A stretch of DNA of 64,000 nt from Aurifilum marmelostoma. Its lineage: Eukaryota > Ascomycota > Sordariomycetes > Diaporthales > Cryphonectriaceae. The notes beneath the pieces were generated by a model that was not told the DNA's origin, did no database searches, and saw only the letters and a list, made by a program, of their open reading frames with translations. Positions 24,967 through 35,248 of this stretch are shown here, piece after piece. Made by a program: the position numbers and the translations under genes. The stretch spans positions 1,178,001 through 1,242,000 of the forward strand of contig JAMXSV010000024.1 of the NCBI GenBank assembly GCA_027559495.1, in the 5' to 3' direction. The first letter of the stretch is position 1, and every line of letters starts with the position of its first letter.

Positions 24967-25272
24967 ATGAACGGGCGCCCGTCAGAGTTTACCTCTCAGG
25001 TACGTCACATTTCCAAGGTCTCACCGTCGCGTACCTTGGCATGGCGCAATACTCATCTCGGGCAGCCTTGACAAGCTGTCTTGATGCGTCGGCGATGCCT
25101 AGAGGACTCGAGAGACGTGGTAGTTATCTCATCGGAGCTCAATTGCTAACTATCTCTCTGTAGGACTATCTCTCAGGTTCGTCTTCCCGGGCGTTTTCTT
25201 GCTTGACTCACCGCCCCGCATGCTGACTCTTATCGCACCTTAGACCATCTCTGGAGGTCTCTCACAGCTTGA
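24967..25272 (+). CDS. arginine attenuator peptide (AAP) upstream ORF of arg-2, split over three exons
   Basis: Three leader exons, 24967-24999 (MNGRPSEFTSQ), 25164-25176 (13 nt) and 25244-25272, join to a 24-codon ORF. Its second half reads DYLSDHLWRSLTA before TGA. This matches the fungal AAP: the MNGRPS start, the TSQDYLSDHLWR core, and the Asp at position 12 known to be essential in Neurospora arg-2. In the family the nascent peptide stalls the terminating ribosome when arginine is high, reducing reinitiation at the main start and exposing the mRNA to decay. The stop is 58 nt upstream of the arg-2 ATG. Introns are 164 bp (GTACGT...TAG) and 67 bp (GTTCGT...TAG). Position 7 is Glu, whereas Neurospora has Val there as I recall. 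Exon 2 begins exactly at Asp12. Confidence 0.93.
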
Positions 25273-25330
25273 AGCTGCCCTACTGCCCATCTGCCCTGAT
25301 ATCTGATACCTGAAACCTCAAACAAACGAT

Positions 25331-26925
25331 ATGTTCGCTCGCGTCTTCGTCGCCGCCGGTAAGCCCTCGGCCACCGGTGCCGCAGGCATGGCGCTCCGTT
25401 TCCGCCCCTTTGTGGGCCAGGCTCGATTTGCGAGCAAGCAGGCATTTGCTGGCAGCAAGGGAAGGGAGATGCCTATCTACAGGTCTCGGGCTACCGCCCC
25501 TGTGGATGGCCTCGATGCCACCTTCACTATCCGGGTACGAGATCCTTCTACTGTTCCTTGTTAACCTTGCGGAGTTGTCCAACTGACCCCAAATCAGGAT
25601 GGTCCTGTCTTCCACGGCACTGCCTTTGGCGCCAACTCCAACATCTCCGGAGAGGCTGTCTTTACCACCTCCCTGGTCGGCTACCCCGAATCCATGACCG
25701 ATCCCTCTTATCGCGGCCAGATTTTGGTCTTCACCCAGCCTCTGATCGGCAACTACGGCGTTCCCTCCAACGTCCGCGACGAGTACAATCTTCTGAAGTA
25801 CTTCGAGTCCCCTCATATCCAGTGCGCTGGTATTGTCGTGTCGGATGTGGCCAAGAAATACAGCCATTGGACTGCTGTAGAGAGCCTGGGCGAGTGGTGC
25901 GCTAGGGAGGGAGTGCCCGCTATCTCTGGCGTGGATACTCGTGCTATCGTCACGTACCTTCGGGAGCAGGGCTCGTCTCTTGCCAGGATTTCCATTGGTG
26001 ACGAGTACGATGCTGACGAGGATGAGAGCTTCATTGACCCCAGCCAGATCAACCTCGTGAAGAAGGTGAGCACCAAGGCGCCCTTCGTCGTCTCGGCACC
26101 CAACTCCACCTTTCACGTGGCCTTGATCGACTGTGGCGTCAAGGAGAACATCCTGCGCAGCTTGATCAGCCGGGGAGCCACTGTGACGGTGCTGCCGTAC
26201 GACTATCCAGTCCAGAAGGTCGCCGGAGAGGTGGACGGCGTCTTCATCTCCAATGGCCCAGGTGACCCAACTCACTGCCAGGACACGATCTACAACCTCG
26301 CTCGTCTCATCGACACCTCGTCTGTTCCGATCATGGGAATCTGCCTGGGTCACCAGCTGCTGGCCCTGGCCACAGGTGCTCGCACGATCAAGATGAAGTA
26401 CGGCAACCGTGCCCACAACATTCCGGCCTTGGACCTGACCACAGGTCAATGCCACATCACCAGCCAGAACCATGGCTATGCTGTTGACACCAGCACACTC
26501 CACCCTGACTTCAAGGAGTATTTCGTCAATCTGAACGACGGGAGCAATGAGGGTAAGAAAGCTTGCAAAATTCAATGTCAGCTATATAAGACTAACGCAG
26601 ATTAGGTATGATGCACAAGACTCGACCCATCTTCTCGACGCAATTCCACCCTGAGGCCAAGGGCGGTCCCATGGACAGCTCATACCTCTTTGACCGATAC
26701 CTGCAGAATGTGAAGATGTTCAAGGATAGCCAGAAGGTGTACAAGGACAACCGGCCATCAGGCCTCCTCCTAGAGCTCCTGTCCAAGGAGCGTGTGGGAG
26801 TGTAAGTTCAACCCCTCAACAAGGCCTGATTCTCAAGCTTTGCTACTTCTGAATGTAGTTGCAGCAATGTTAATATTTTTGATTGCAGTGAGCCAGCTCC
26901 TCTCAATGAGGCTACCGCCGCTTAG
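25331..26925 (+). CDS. arg-2: carbamoyl-phosphate synthase, arginine-specific, small (glutaminase) subunit, mitochondrial
   Basis: Exons 25331-25534, 25598-26552, 26606-26801 and 26889-26925 give 463 aa. The first 40 residues are rich in Arg/Ala/Phe with no acidic residues, a mitochondrial presequence as in Neurospora ARG2. The CPSase small-subunit domain starts at about 70 (DGPVFHGTAFGA). The class I glutamine amidotransferase domain has the nucleophile in GICLGHQ (Cys about 317) and His/Glu in QFHPEA. The enzyme releases ammonia from glutamine for the large subunit, which makes carbamoyl phosphate for arginine synthesis. Regulation is visible in the leader: the AAP uORF at 24967-25272 and an upstream TGACTC. 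The last exon encodes only 12 residues. Confidence 0.96.
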
Positions 26926-28036
26926 AAGAAATCAAAGAGATGTCGTCAGAGATTTGAGTTGCAGCTGAAGCTGGGATTTGGGACTGTAGGCAGCACAAGA
27001 ATGTGAGAAGATCTTTGGTCTTGACCAGAATCTTTGATGCGCTGGGAGAGGTTGAAACTTTGACTTCAGCAGCCTGTTTGATTGGGCAAAATGCACTGAG
27101 ATAACTTCGGAATACACAAATAAGAACAGTGCCTTGAACCATTCCCGAGCCTACCCGTGGCTTTCATCTTGAACAACTACCTGGAGCCTTCAGCAGAAAA
27201 TATCAGCCCTAGGGAAGATTATACCTCTTAAGTTTAAGCATTATACTCTATGATTTTTCATCAACTCAATGCCTCTGAGGCGAGGTAAATTGAAGCCATC
27301 TAAGAAATGCTTCTTGATTTGCTATGGGCCAAGTATTGAGGTCTTGCCTGCAATTTGGCTGGTCTGTAGAGCTGAGACCAATGCCTCTATGGGAAGTATT
27401 TTCCCCATAATATTTGGTTCTTTTACATCTCAATACCTTTCTCATATTTACTTGAGCAGTAGGGGTGTTGTTAGAAATGTGCGGATGCTCCCAGATACAA
27501 TCATTACAAGAAGCAATAGCTTACGTGCTGCTCCGAAGTGAAAGTCTGACAAGTACTATACCAATCATCTTGGCCAAACTTTAGTGGTGACAGCTTGTTT
27601 TTGACTTCTATGGTCAGCTCTTCACATTCCCTTCTGGTCTGGATACTGTCCTCGTTTTGCGATCCTTGGGGACGCTGCTAGAGGACAACAAAACTTCAAG
27701 TCCTGACAACGCAGTCATTCATCGTAAATGCCAGGAGGAGAAAAGGCCTCAAGCACTGGTGTGATGTCAGGAGGGTTAGGGTTGTGATGGAGGTCAGGGG
27801 CTCATTTGCAGGGGTCTGGAACTCAGCTGCTGCAGGGAAGTGCGTCCTGAAGAGAAGCCATCTTTTCGCGCCTACGTAAACCCTTTCCACGTCTGCCTTA
27901 TCAAAGTGCCTCTTCTTTCCGTACACACGAAGACACAACTCCATACGCTTCACTACTTGCCAAGCCACTCTTACTGCCCTTCCACCAAAACACCAGCTCG
28001 TTGTCCATCCGCGACCACAGATCAATAACCATCAAG
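26926..28036. other. intergenic
   Basis: 1.1 kb, more AT-rich than its surroundings at about 27180-27620. No inverted terminal repeats, long frame or motif was found that would mark a transposon relic. The TVP15 promoter lies at its right end. Confidence 0.45.
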
Positions 28037-28726
28037 ATGGACTTCTCGGATAGCTTGTGAGTGTTCGCGCATCCACGAGCTCCGGTGGGAGCTCTCAGTG
28101 GGCCTTTATGCGGCCCTGGGCTTGCGGCGCAGAGGCTCTCCCACGTTCCATTGAGCTTCTTGCTAATGCGCGGCGTGCCAATCGCAGTCGCATCGTCAAC
28201 CTGGTGGTTGCGGTGATCATGGTCCTCGGTGGCATCTCGCAGTTCTTCCCCATTAGCTTGTACGTCTATACTCTGTCTCTCGAGACCTCGCCCGCCTGCA
28301 AGGCTTTGTGCGACTCTCGATCCTGACTTCCATCCGCAGCCAATCTATCATCATTGGAGTCTACGTGATCATCTTCGGTCTCGGTGAGTACCCCTCGAGA
28401 CTTTCGCTTCTCGCGCAGGAGACACCCGACGTGCTCATTGCTGACAATCATGACCTCCACGCCCCACAGCCACCGGCCTCCTCGAGTTCCAAATCCCGCC
28501 TCAAGTCTCGCGCTACGCCTCCTTCCTCTTCTCCTTTATCGGCCGCGGTGCCTTCTACATCTTCGTCGGCTCGATCCTGCTGCATGACGGCGTCCTGCGC
28601 ATCATCGCCGGCTCGATTGTCGGCCTCATCGGCGTCTGCTATGTCGTCCTCGAGTTCATCCCCAGCATCGAGCCGCCCGCCAACATGAGAGAGGCCGACG
28701 CTGGTTGGGGCGCAGAGCAGGTGTAG
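28037..28726 (+). CDS. TVP15: COPI-associated Golgi membrane protein (Tvp15-like)
   Basis: Four exons (28037-28056, 28188-28259, 28340-28383, 28470-28726) give 130 aa; the first three are 20, 72 and 44 nt long. The spliced protein starts MDFSDSFRIVNLVVAVIMVLGG and has four hydrophobic segments: NLVVAVIMVLGGISQFF, SIIIGVYVIIFGLATGLLEF, YASFLFSFIGRGAFYIFVGSIL and VLRIIAGSIVGLIGVCYVVLEF. This is the COPI_assoc family pattern, including the central GRGAFYIFVG. Yeast Tvp15 is a late-Golgi vesicle protein of similar length. The hydrophilic C-terminus (NMREADAGWGAEQV) would face the cytosol. The fragmented 5' end means no single long ORF exposes this gene. Confidence 0.88.
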
Positions 28727-29955
28727 AATGTCCCAGATGCGGAGCCCTCTAGCTCCACGGACCTCTACTTGCTTCGCAACCGTGCGCAGAGGCAGTAGGA
28801 CGCGGCGCCGTGGAGCGTACTTGCTGGCACGAGATTCTGTCGGGTTACCTGCACACAAATGGCGAGGCGGGCATGTCCTTGGATCATATCTAGGCAAATA
28901 ACCTGCCTGTCTTTAATCTTTGCCTTGGACTTCTGAGCTTGAACGACACCAAATAGTACAGCAGGGGGCGACTGAAAGGCGGAGGGTTTGGAGGGTGAAG
29001 ATAAGAGCTATGGCGTGGCAGTATGTATGAGGTCGGGTATGGTACATTTTTGCTCTGTTTTGTTCTTCTTTTAAGCCGGGGAACCTTGGCGACAGGAGCA
29101 TTGAATATACTCGGAAAGCCCCCCAGTGGTGTAAGGTTATCATTGCATATTTCTCTGTACCAGCAACTCCCCCTTAGGGAGCAGGAAGGAGAAAGTAGAA
29201 AAGAAAAAGACGGCGGCCACGGCGACGTTGGTGGTGCAGGGTGGCTGGCGAAGCTGCCATTGTGCAGTCTGGTTCATAAGTAGACGACGGGAAATTACAT
29301 ACATTTTGAACATTACATGCGACCTCTGTCGAGTTGACATGTCAGCTGCGGGCCAGAGGCGGTGGCAGAGCCATGTCAAATTGCATCACGGCCGCCCAGC
29401 ACAAGAGTAGCAAGCAGCTTGTAAAGTAAGGCCTTGTCTATCCGAAAGTCCCGTTGTGGTTTTTCCTGTTCCAAAAAGTCTGAAATTCTTTTAAACGCAC
29501 ATTGACGACCCCGAGGTCTTACTTTGGTCTTTCTTCAACAGCTTTTCTCGAAGAAAACAAAAGGCCAAGTCAAGCCAAATCCCTATTGCACCTTGTCCAT
29601 TTTGCCCACCGTAAAGGCCGTTTGATTGCGGCCGGTACCGATACTGCGCCAATGTGACAAAACGCCGCGATGTCCTTTTTCATCGCAAAGCCTTAAAGCC
29701 CTCGTCCATGGTGCCTGGAGGTCCTGGGACGTCTCTCTGTCTCTTGCGGCCCAACGCCCATTCCTGTACAGATCCGTGTCCTGATAGTAGATACAGAAGA
29801 AAAAAAAGAAGGGAAAAAGAAAAAGACTTCGCCCGGTGACACCATAATTTTTCTCTTGCGCACTTATTTTTTTGGCTTCTTTGGAACTCTCAAGCTTTAT
29901 GCTTCCCTTTTCAAAGGGACAGGAAGTTCTCTCGGGTTTGCACCCGCAATCAGCA
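28727..29955. other. intergenic, convergent 3' flanks of TVP15 and sreA
   Basis: Includes a T-rich and A-rich stretch at 29780-29880, probably the sreA 3' UTR. No gene recognised. Confidence 0.5.
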
Positions 29956-31951
29956 CTAGCTCCCCAGTTCCGCAAGTTCTCTCTCTTTCGCCGCCAGCAT
30001 TTCTCGCATCCGCTCAGCTTCTCTCTGTAGTGCCGCGCGCTTCTCGGCCTTGCCCAAGTCGCTCTCGGTGCTGAGCCGTCTTGTTATGTCCGGGTACGCA
30101 GGCACAGGGAGTGGACTCGCCGCTGGATAGGCTACGGGACTAGGCGCTGACGCGACGGTGCCCGCGGGCGATCCCAAATATGGACGAGAGTGCGTTAGCT
30201 CCCCTGCGCCAGTCGTGTGTGGCGAGCGCTGGATCGTTGGTGCGTGTAGTGGTGTGGGCTGCGGTGCTGCTGCAGCTGCCGCCGCCGCCGTCGCAGGGGG
30301 GTTCAAGATTGATTTAATCGAGGACAGGCGCTTGCTGTTTTCCGGCTCTACAGGATTCGAGTAGTCAACCTCTCCAAACGATCGCTTTCGCACCGGCGAC
30401 AGGAAGGACGCAGGCGAGAGTGAGGATTGTCGACCAGTTGTCGCAGCAAGGGAGGTGATCGGAGCCAGCCTGTTATCATCAGTGAGAGACTCGGGGACTT
30501 CGCGGTGGTGTCGCAGGTTGGATGAGTACTGCGTCAGGTCTCCGGACGGCAGAGGGGGTGAGGGCCGGTTCTGCCGCAGGACACTCTCGGGAACGAGCTG
30601 CAGGGACTGTTGTTGCTGTCGTCGCCGAACGCCGAGGTTGATCGAGCCGTCGGGGTTTACAGAGCCGCGCTCACTGGACTTGGTCGGCGGGGGCGGGCTC
30701 GACTCGATCGACTCGGCCGGCGCACTTCCTTCGGCAGCAGGCTCATACGACGCTGGGATTACTCGTTTTCTCCGCTTGATGACGGATTTCTTCATCGCGA
30801 CAGGCCGATGGACTCCATGGAGTTTGTAGTAAAGACCTTGAACAATACTGCTGTCAGCCCCTCGCACAACACAGATACTTACTGCGCCTTTTCTCGCAGA
30901 GTCACTTACCGCATGCGTTGCAGATGGTGTGCCCTTGCTCGTCCCTCCTCCACAACGGCGTGATGGTTGTCCCGCAGTTCTGGCAAGCAATGACCACGGT
31001 GGTGTTCTGGTCATGGCCCTGTTGGCCCTGGCCCTGGCTCTGCCCCTGGCCTTGCATTGCTGCAACATCTATCGCGTGGTGGTAGTGGTCATCGGCGGGC
31101 TCGGCAGCCTTAGTGCTCTGACTGCTCGGATTCTGGCCCTGGTTCTGAAACATACCCAGACTAGCACTCTTAGCGATGCGATTGTTGTACGCCGGACATC
31201 CGCTGCACCCTTCTGCGCCTCCGGTGCCATTGCAACGGCCACCACCCGGACAGGTTCCGTTCGGCATGTGATCTGCCGCCACGTACTTTGCCCCCGCCGT
31301 GCTGGAAACAGGCTGAGACCCTGATGCCACCGGCGACGATCTGTCGGTATGTGGCGGCGGCACGCTCGGCACAGTGGTCGGAGGTCGCTTCAGGTTCGTC
31401 GGCCGGGCAGCGTTTCTCGCCTTGAAGTACAGGCCGCACGCGTTGCAGATGGTCGCGCCCTGAGGTGATCTTCGCCAGAGAGGAGTTCGACTTGTGCCGC
31501 AGTTGCTGAACCGGCATCAGCACACACACACATCAAACATAAGGTGAGAGAGAGAAAGAAAAGGTAGGGAGAAAAACGGCCTATCTCACCTGCAAATCTG
31601 GCCGCTCTGCGTCGTTCCAGTCATCATGTACGGGGCATCCGTCATCCCGTCTGACGGCATCTGCTGCTCGTGGGCAGAGGACGCAGGACTGATGGGATGG
31701 AGAGTCTGACCCTCGTGTGGATATGGACTTCCTTCGCACTGCTTAGGCCTCAAAGGGCTCGGGGTCCTGCCATGCCGGCCGCTGTCTTCCGGAGGGGGAG
31801 ATCGAGCTCTGAGGCTGGGGTCACCAGCCTTGGAAGACATGGGTCTGGAGGGGAGAGCAGTTCGTAAGGGGCTCGAGTGCTCCTTCTTGGGCTGCACGGC
31901 AGCAGAGTCCGCCCGCCCATCTACGGCGGTTGTCATCTTGACCGCCCTCAC
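29956..31951 (-). CDS. sreA: GATA-type siderophore/iron-uptake repressor (SreA/SRE/Urbs1-like)
   Basis: Exons 31590-31951, 30910-31505 and 29956-30836 give 612 aa. There are two GATA zinc fingers, each C-x2-C-x17-C-x2-C: Cys 120, 123, 141, 144 and Cys 295, 298, 316, 319. Each is cut by an intron: the first right after Cys120 and the second in the glycine codon after NAC. Between the fingers lies the cysteine-rich region with Cys 206, 212, 221 and 224 (CPGGGRCNGTGG...CSGC), the iron-sensing hallmark of fungal siderophore repressors. A C-terminal Leu/Glu/Arg-rich helix (about 580-608) is a likely coiled coil. When iron is sufficient, the family represses siderophore biosynthesis and high-affinity iron uptake from HGATAR sites (ATCWGATAA). 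Gln and Ala repeats are moderate. Confidence 0.96.
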
Positions 31952-33273
31952 TCCTTTTCTTCCTTTTCCCCCCCCCCGATTTTCGGCGGTGGCGATGATA
32001 GGTGTGGTCAGCTTATGCCTCCCAGAGAAGAGTTGTATCGCGTGTTGGGATTTCCCGAGGTCTGGTGACGGATAAGTTGTTCTCCTCTCCGGTGTTGCAC
32101 GAGAGGCGTCTTGTCAGCTTCGCAACGAGGACATGAGTCCGATCAGATCCGTGTGACGTGGGACGGTTCAGGCGACTGCTGGCTGGGTGCTGGGTCTGCA
32201 GGGTGGTCCACAACGGCTGGGTGGGAAACCAACTGTCAAGTGGTTCTTCTGACCCTGGCGATTACTCGGTCTTTGTAGTCGAGGTGCGTGCGTTGTCCCG
32301 GTAGAATCGGCCGAAGGAGTGGCAACAGGGTCACGAGACAATAACCAGGGTACGTATTGAACCTTAAGAGATGTCTCTCCCAGGAGGAGCAGCAGACGGC
32401 AAGACTAAGCAGTCTTGTGGTAGTACTTGGCACACTCGGTGAGGCTGTGAAAAGACGGCCCAGGACGCAAGCTGTACGTAAGAATAAGATTTTTGAACCA
32501 GACAACGGCCGAGGCCAATGCAGGGTCAAACAAAGGGCCAATGGGTGCCAGTGCTGCTGGAAGCAGACGATTGGTGGCGGTGACGGCCCGGTACTGGCTG
32601 AGCCAATGTACCAAGTACCTCGAAAGGTTTAAAAAAAAAAAAAAAAAGAGAGGGGGAAAAAAAGATGCCAAGGTGAAGACGCCTAACACGGTCTTGGGGT
32701 TTTGGAGGAGGTGGAGGAGGGCGAAGAGGGGTGTGGTTGTTGGAGTGCACCTGCAGCGTGCTCTGCCCACTTGGATGCTGAGCCCTGGCCCGAGTGGGAA
32801 GTTGTTTCGGCAGTATTGAAACGATACGGTGTGTACGCAGGCGGAGAGACACGTACAGGCCACGATAATGCACAGCCTAGAGGATAGACGTGGTGTGGTG
32901 CCCGGGGCCACACGGAGCTGGCTGGCTGCCACCGCGGATGACGAGCCGTTGCAGTAGTCTGGGTTTCCAGCCCTCTGGCTCGCGCCTATTGGTATGCGTG
33001 TGCGTCTGGAAGGGTGTAATGGAGGTGTGGTTCGGAATGGTAGGTTGGTTGGGGAGGAAGCGAAAAAGAATGGGTCACGTCAGCAACACAGGTCGAGGTG
33101 GGTAGTGCAGAAATCCCTTTCTCTCGTGCTTCTTGGCTATCTTGTGTGCCTCCTTCCCGGGCCCCCGACCGCCAGTAGTGACTTCTGTTTCTGGTCCTTC
33201 CCCAATGCCATGTGGAAGTCAATGCCTGTTTGGGGCCCATCCAAGGGCCGACAAAGGAGGCAGACGGTGTCAG

Positions 33274-33295
33274 CCAATCAAAATTGGCCTATTGG
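33274..33295. promoter_or_regulatory. cluster of three CCAAT boxes upstream of sreA
   Basis: CCAAT at 33274-33278 (+) and ATTGG at 33283-33287 and 33291-33295 (-) fall within 22 bp. Further CCAAT pentamers lie at 32538, 32603 and 33202. In Aspergillus, the CCAAT-binding complex with HapX regulates sreA. Whether these sites act on this gene is inferred from position, about 1.3 kb upstream of its ATG. Confidence 0.35.
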
Positions 33296-33465
33296 CAACA
33301 AATTTTCAACTGGGTCCTCCTGCCTTGTCAGGGGGGAAGACGGCTCTAGCTCTGTTGGGGTGGGGATCTCACATGGATCCCTGGCTGGTAGCGAATCAGG
33401 CGCCGAGCACCCTGGGAGTCATATCAGATGGTAGTCTCCCAAGATGATGCGTAAGCGTGGTAAGG

Positions 33466-33474
33466 TTATCTGAT
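33466..33474 (-). promoter_or_regulatory. ATCAGATAA, match to the SreA-type ATCWGATAA site
   Basis: The minus strand reads ATCAGATAA, an exact fit to the siderophore GATA-factor consensus, 1.5 kb upstream of the sreA start. One match per roughly 65 kb is expected by chance, so it is only suggestive of autoregulation. Confidence 0.25.
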
Positions 33475-33540
33475 CCAGAGAAGAAAGGGGGGGGGCTGTC
33501 CAAATTGATCTTTTCAATAATGATAGTTGGTTTTTGGTTG

Positions 33541-33560
33541 TTTTTTTTTTTTTTTTTTTT
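33541..33560. repeat. T20 homopolymer
   Basis: Twenty T in a row in the sreA upstream region, mirrored by the A17 run at 32631-32647. Confidence 0.9.
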
Positions 33561-35248
33561 GGCCTTCCTCTTCTTCCTCGGATCGGTCTTTTGATTCTTC
33601 TTACCCTTTCCTATCAGCCATTCCCCTCCGAGACACCCTGCATATGTGCCCATCACCATATAGTACTATTATTAAGTACTCACCTAAGTCTTGTCAATCA
33701 ATAGTCAAATCCTGCCAGACAACAATTGATCATCGCAAGTTACGCACTTTAGCTTCCCAGGTAATTTCTTTGAGGTTCCCCCCGCGTCAGAAGTTCCTCC
33801 CTCTGCCCAAATTTTCCACTGCTCCCACCCTTTTTACTCCCTCCCACCCTCTTCTCATTTTTTTTCTTGTCGGCATTCAAAATTGTGTGGGAGGCACTAA
33901 GGCATGTAAGGCTAAGTTCCGGGAAGGCGAACCGAAAAGTCAAACACCTCTTGCTCATCCATGGTTGAGCGGTTTGCCGAGTTGCATGACCTGAAACTAG
34001 CGACGGCTTACGCCGTGGTGGAAAAAATCGAGGTATTCAGCGACCCGAAAAGCCGCCTCTGATGACGATTTCTGTCTATTTCAGCGATTGGAAAGAGGGG
34101 CAGATAGACGGAGTAGTCACACGGACGACCTCGGCCGAGGGGACCCACGCCTCCCCGAGGTATTTCGTCTCGGCGGTACTCTCCCGGCGTCTCCGCGCCT
34201 ATGGGGCCACGGCATCTGCAGATCGTCCCACAATTTTCATATCTTGATAATCTCAGAAAGGTGGGGGATCAGTTGAGGATCAGACCAGGGCCCCCAGTGC
34301 GATTAAGGAGAAACGGTCAAGGCTCCTTGGCATCAGCCCCCACAAACACAAAGCCCAAAAGGAGGGGCTGGCTAGGCCCTCTCTTCTGCTGCATGCTGTT
34401 TGGACCATCGGCTGCATCTTGAGCCTGCAGTGGTGACACACAATCTCCTCCTCGGTGCCGAACAGACGAGTGTGCTCTCCGTGGTCTCAGAATAGATCTT
34501 GCACCCGCAGTCCTTTTTCTTTTAGATGTGCCACACCGAACGGCGCAGGAGTCAAAGTGGATTTCGTGAAGGACGCAACAGCGCTTACGGTGGGCGACAA
34601 TCGTCGAGGGCTTCAACCAAAGATCGCGGGGGGGGGGTACCTCGGAGACCTACATCGGGCTTAGATACCCCCGGACCACATATCAGTGGGATCCTAGAGG
34701 CCTCGATCTCCGTGAACCACCGAGTACGGTATGTTTCCCCGATAAGAGACTACTTGGTATAGTCCGCCAGCACGCATAAAACTCCACAGGAGAATGGGCG
34801 AGACCACTGTGTCTGCGGGTCAACCTCCGCGTCCCGGTCATCATGACACCGATGCAAGATCTTCGTCGGTATCTTTGAGAACGAAACCCGTAAGCCATAA
34901 CCACGATACGTATTTTTTGGGGGGCACTTCATCAGTCTTGAATTTGCCCCAGAAACACGATTGTGCAGCTCAGATAGAAGGAGTGGGTGCCCTTCGCATG
35001 GTGTGGCTGCGAGAGGTGTCAGGCCGTGGGCTTTCTAATCCATCTGTCAGACCGTGAGATTCTGTTCCATTGCATGATATCTTTGAGTGGAGCTTAGAAG
35101 TTCCATCCACTGTTGACATGTACTTGTCGAAGACACATCTTTTTCGACTGCTGTAAGCCATCCTACTCCTCATCAATTGAGATAACCCATGTTGCATAAG
35201 GTCCCTCGCTTACAGTCACAAAGAAGAGGAAGGGAAGAAAGTGAATAT

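Larger units (their letters stand above)
31952..35248. other. long intergenic region upstream of sreA
   Basis: 3.3 kb with no supported gene. It holds an A17 run (32631-32647), a T20 run (33541-33560), a G10 run (34628-34637), several CCAAT boxes and one exact SreA-type GATA site. The 175-codon minus frame at 32405-32932 owes its length to the homopolymer and carries no motif. The size suggests a complex regulatory region for sreA or an undetected transcript. Confidence 0.5.

Noticed and set aside
26926..27700. AT-richer stretch that might be a RIP-mutated transposon
   Set aside because: No terminal repeats, target-site duplication or degenerate transposase frame found by eye; a dinucleotide RIP index would decide.
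32405..32932. 175-codon minus-strand open frame
   Set aside because: Its length depends on the A17 run (poly-Phe) and simple sequence; no family signature.
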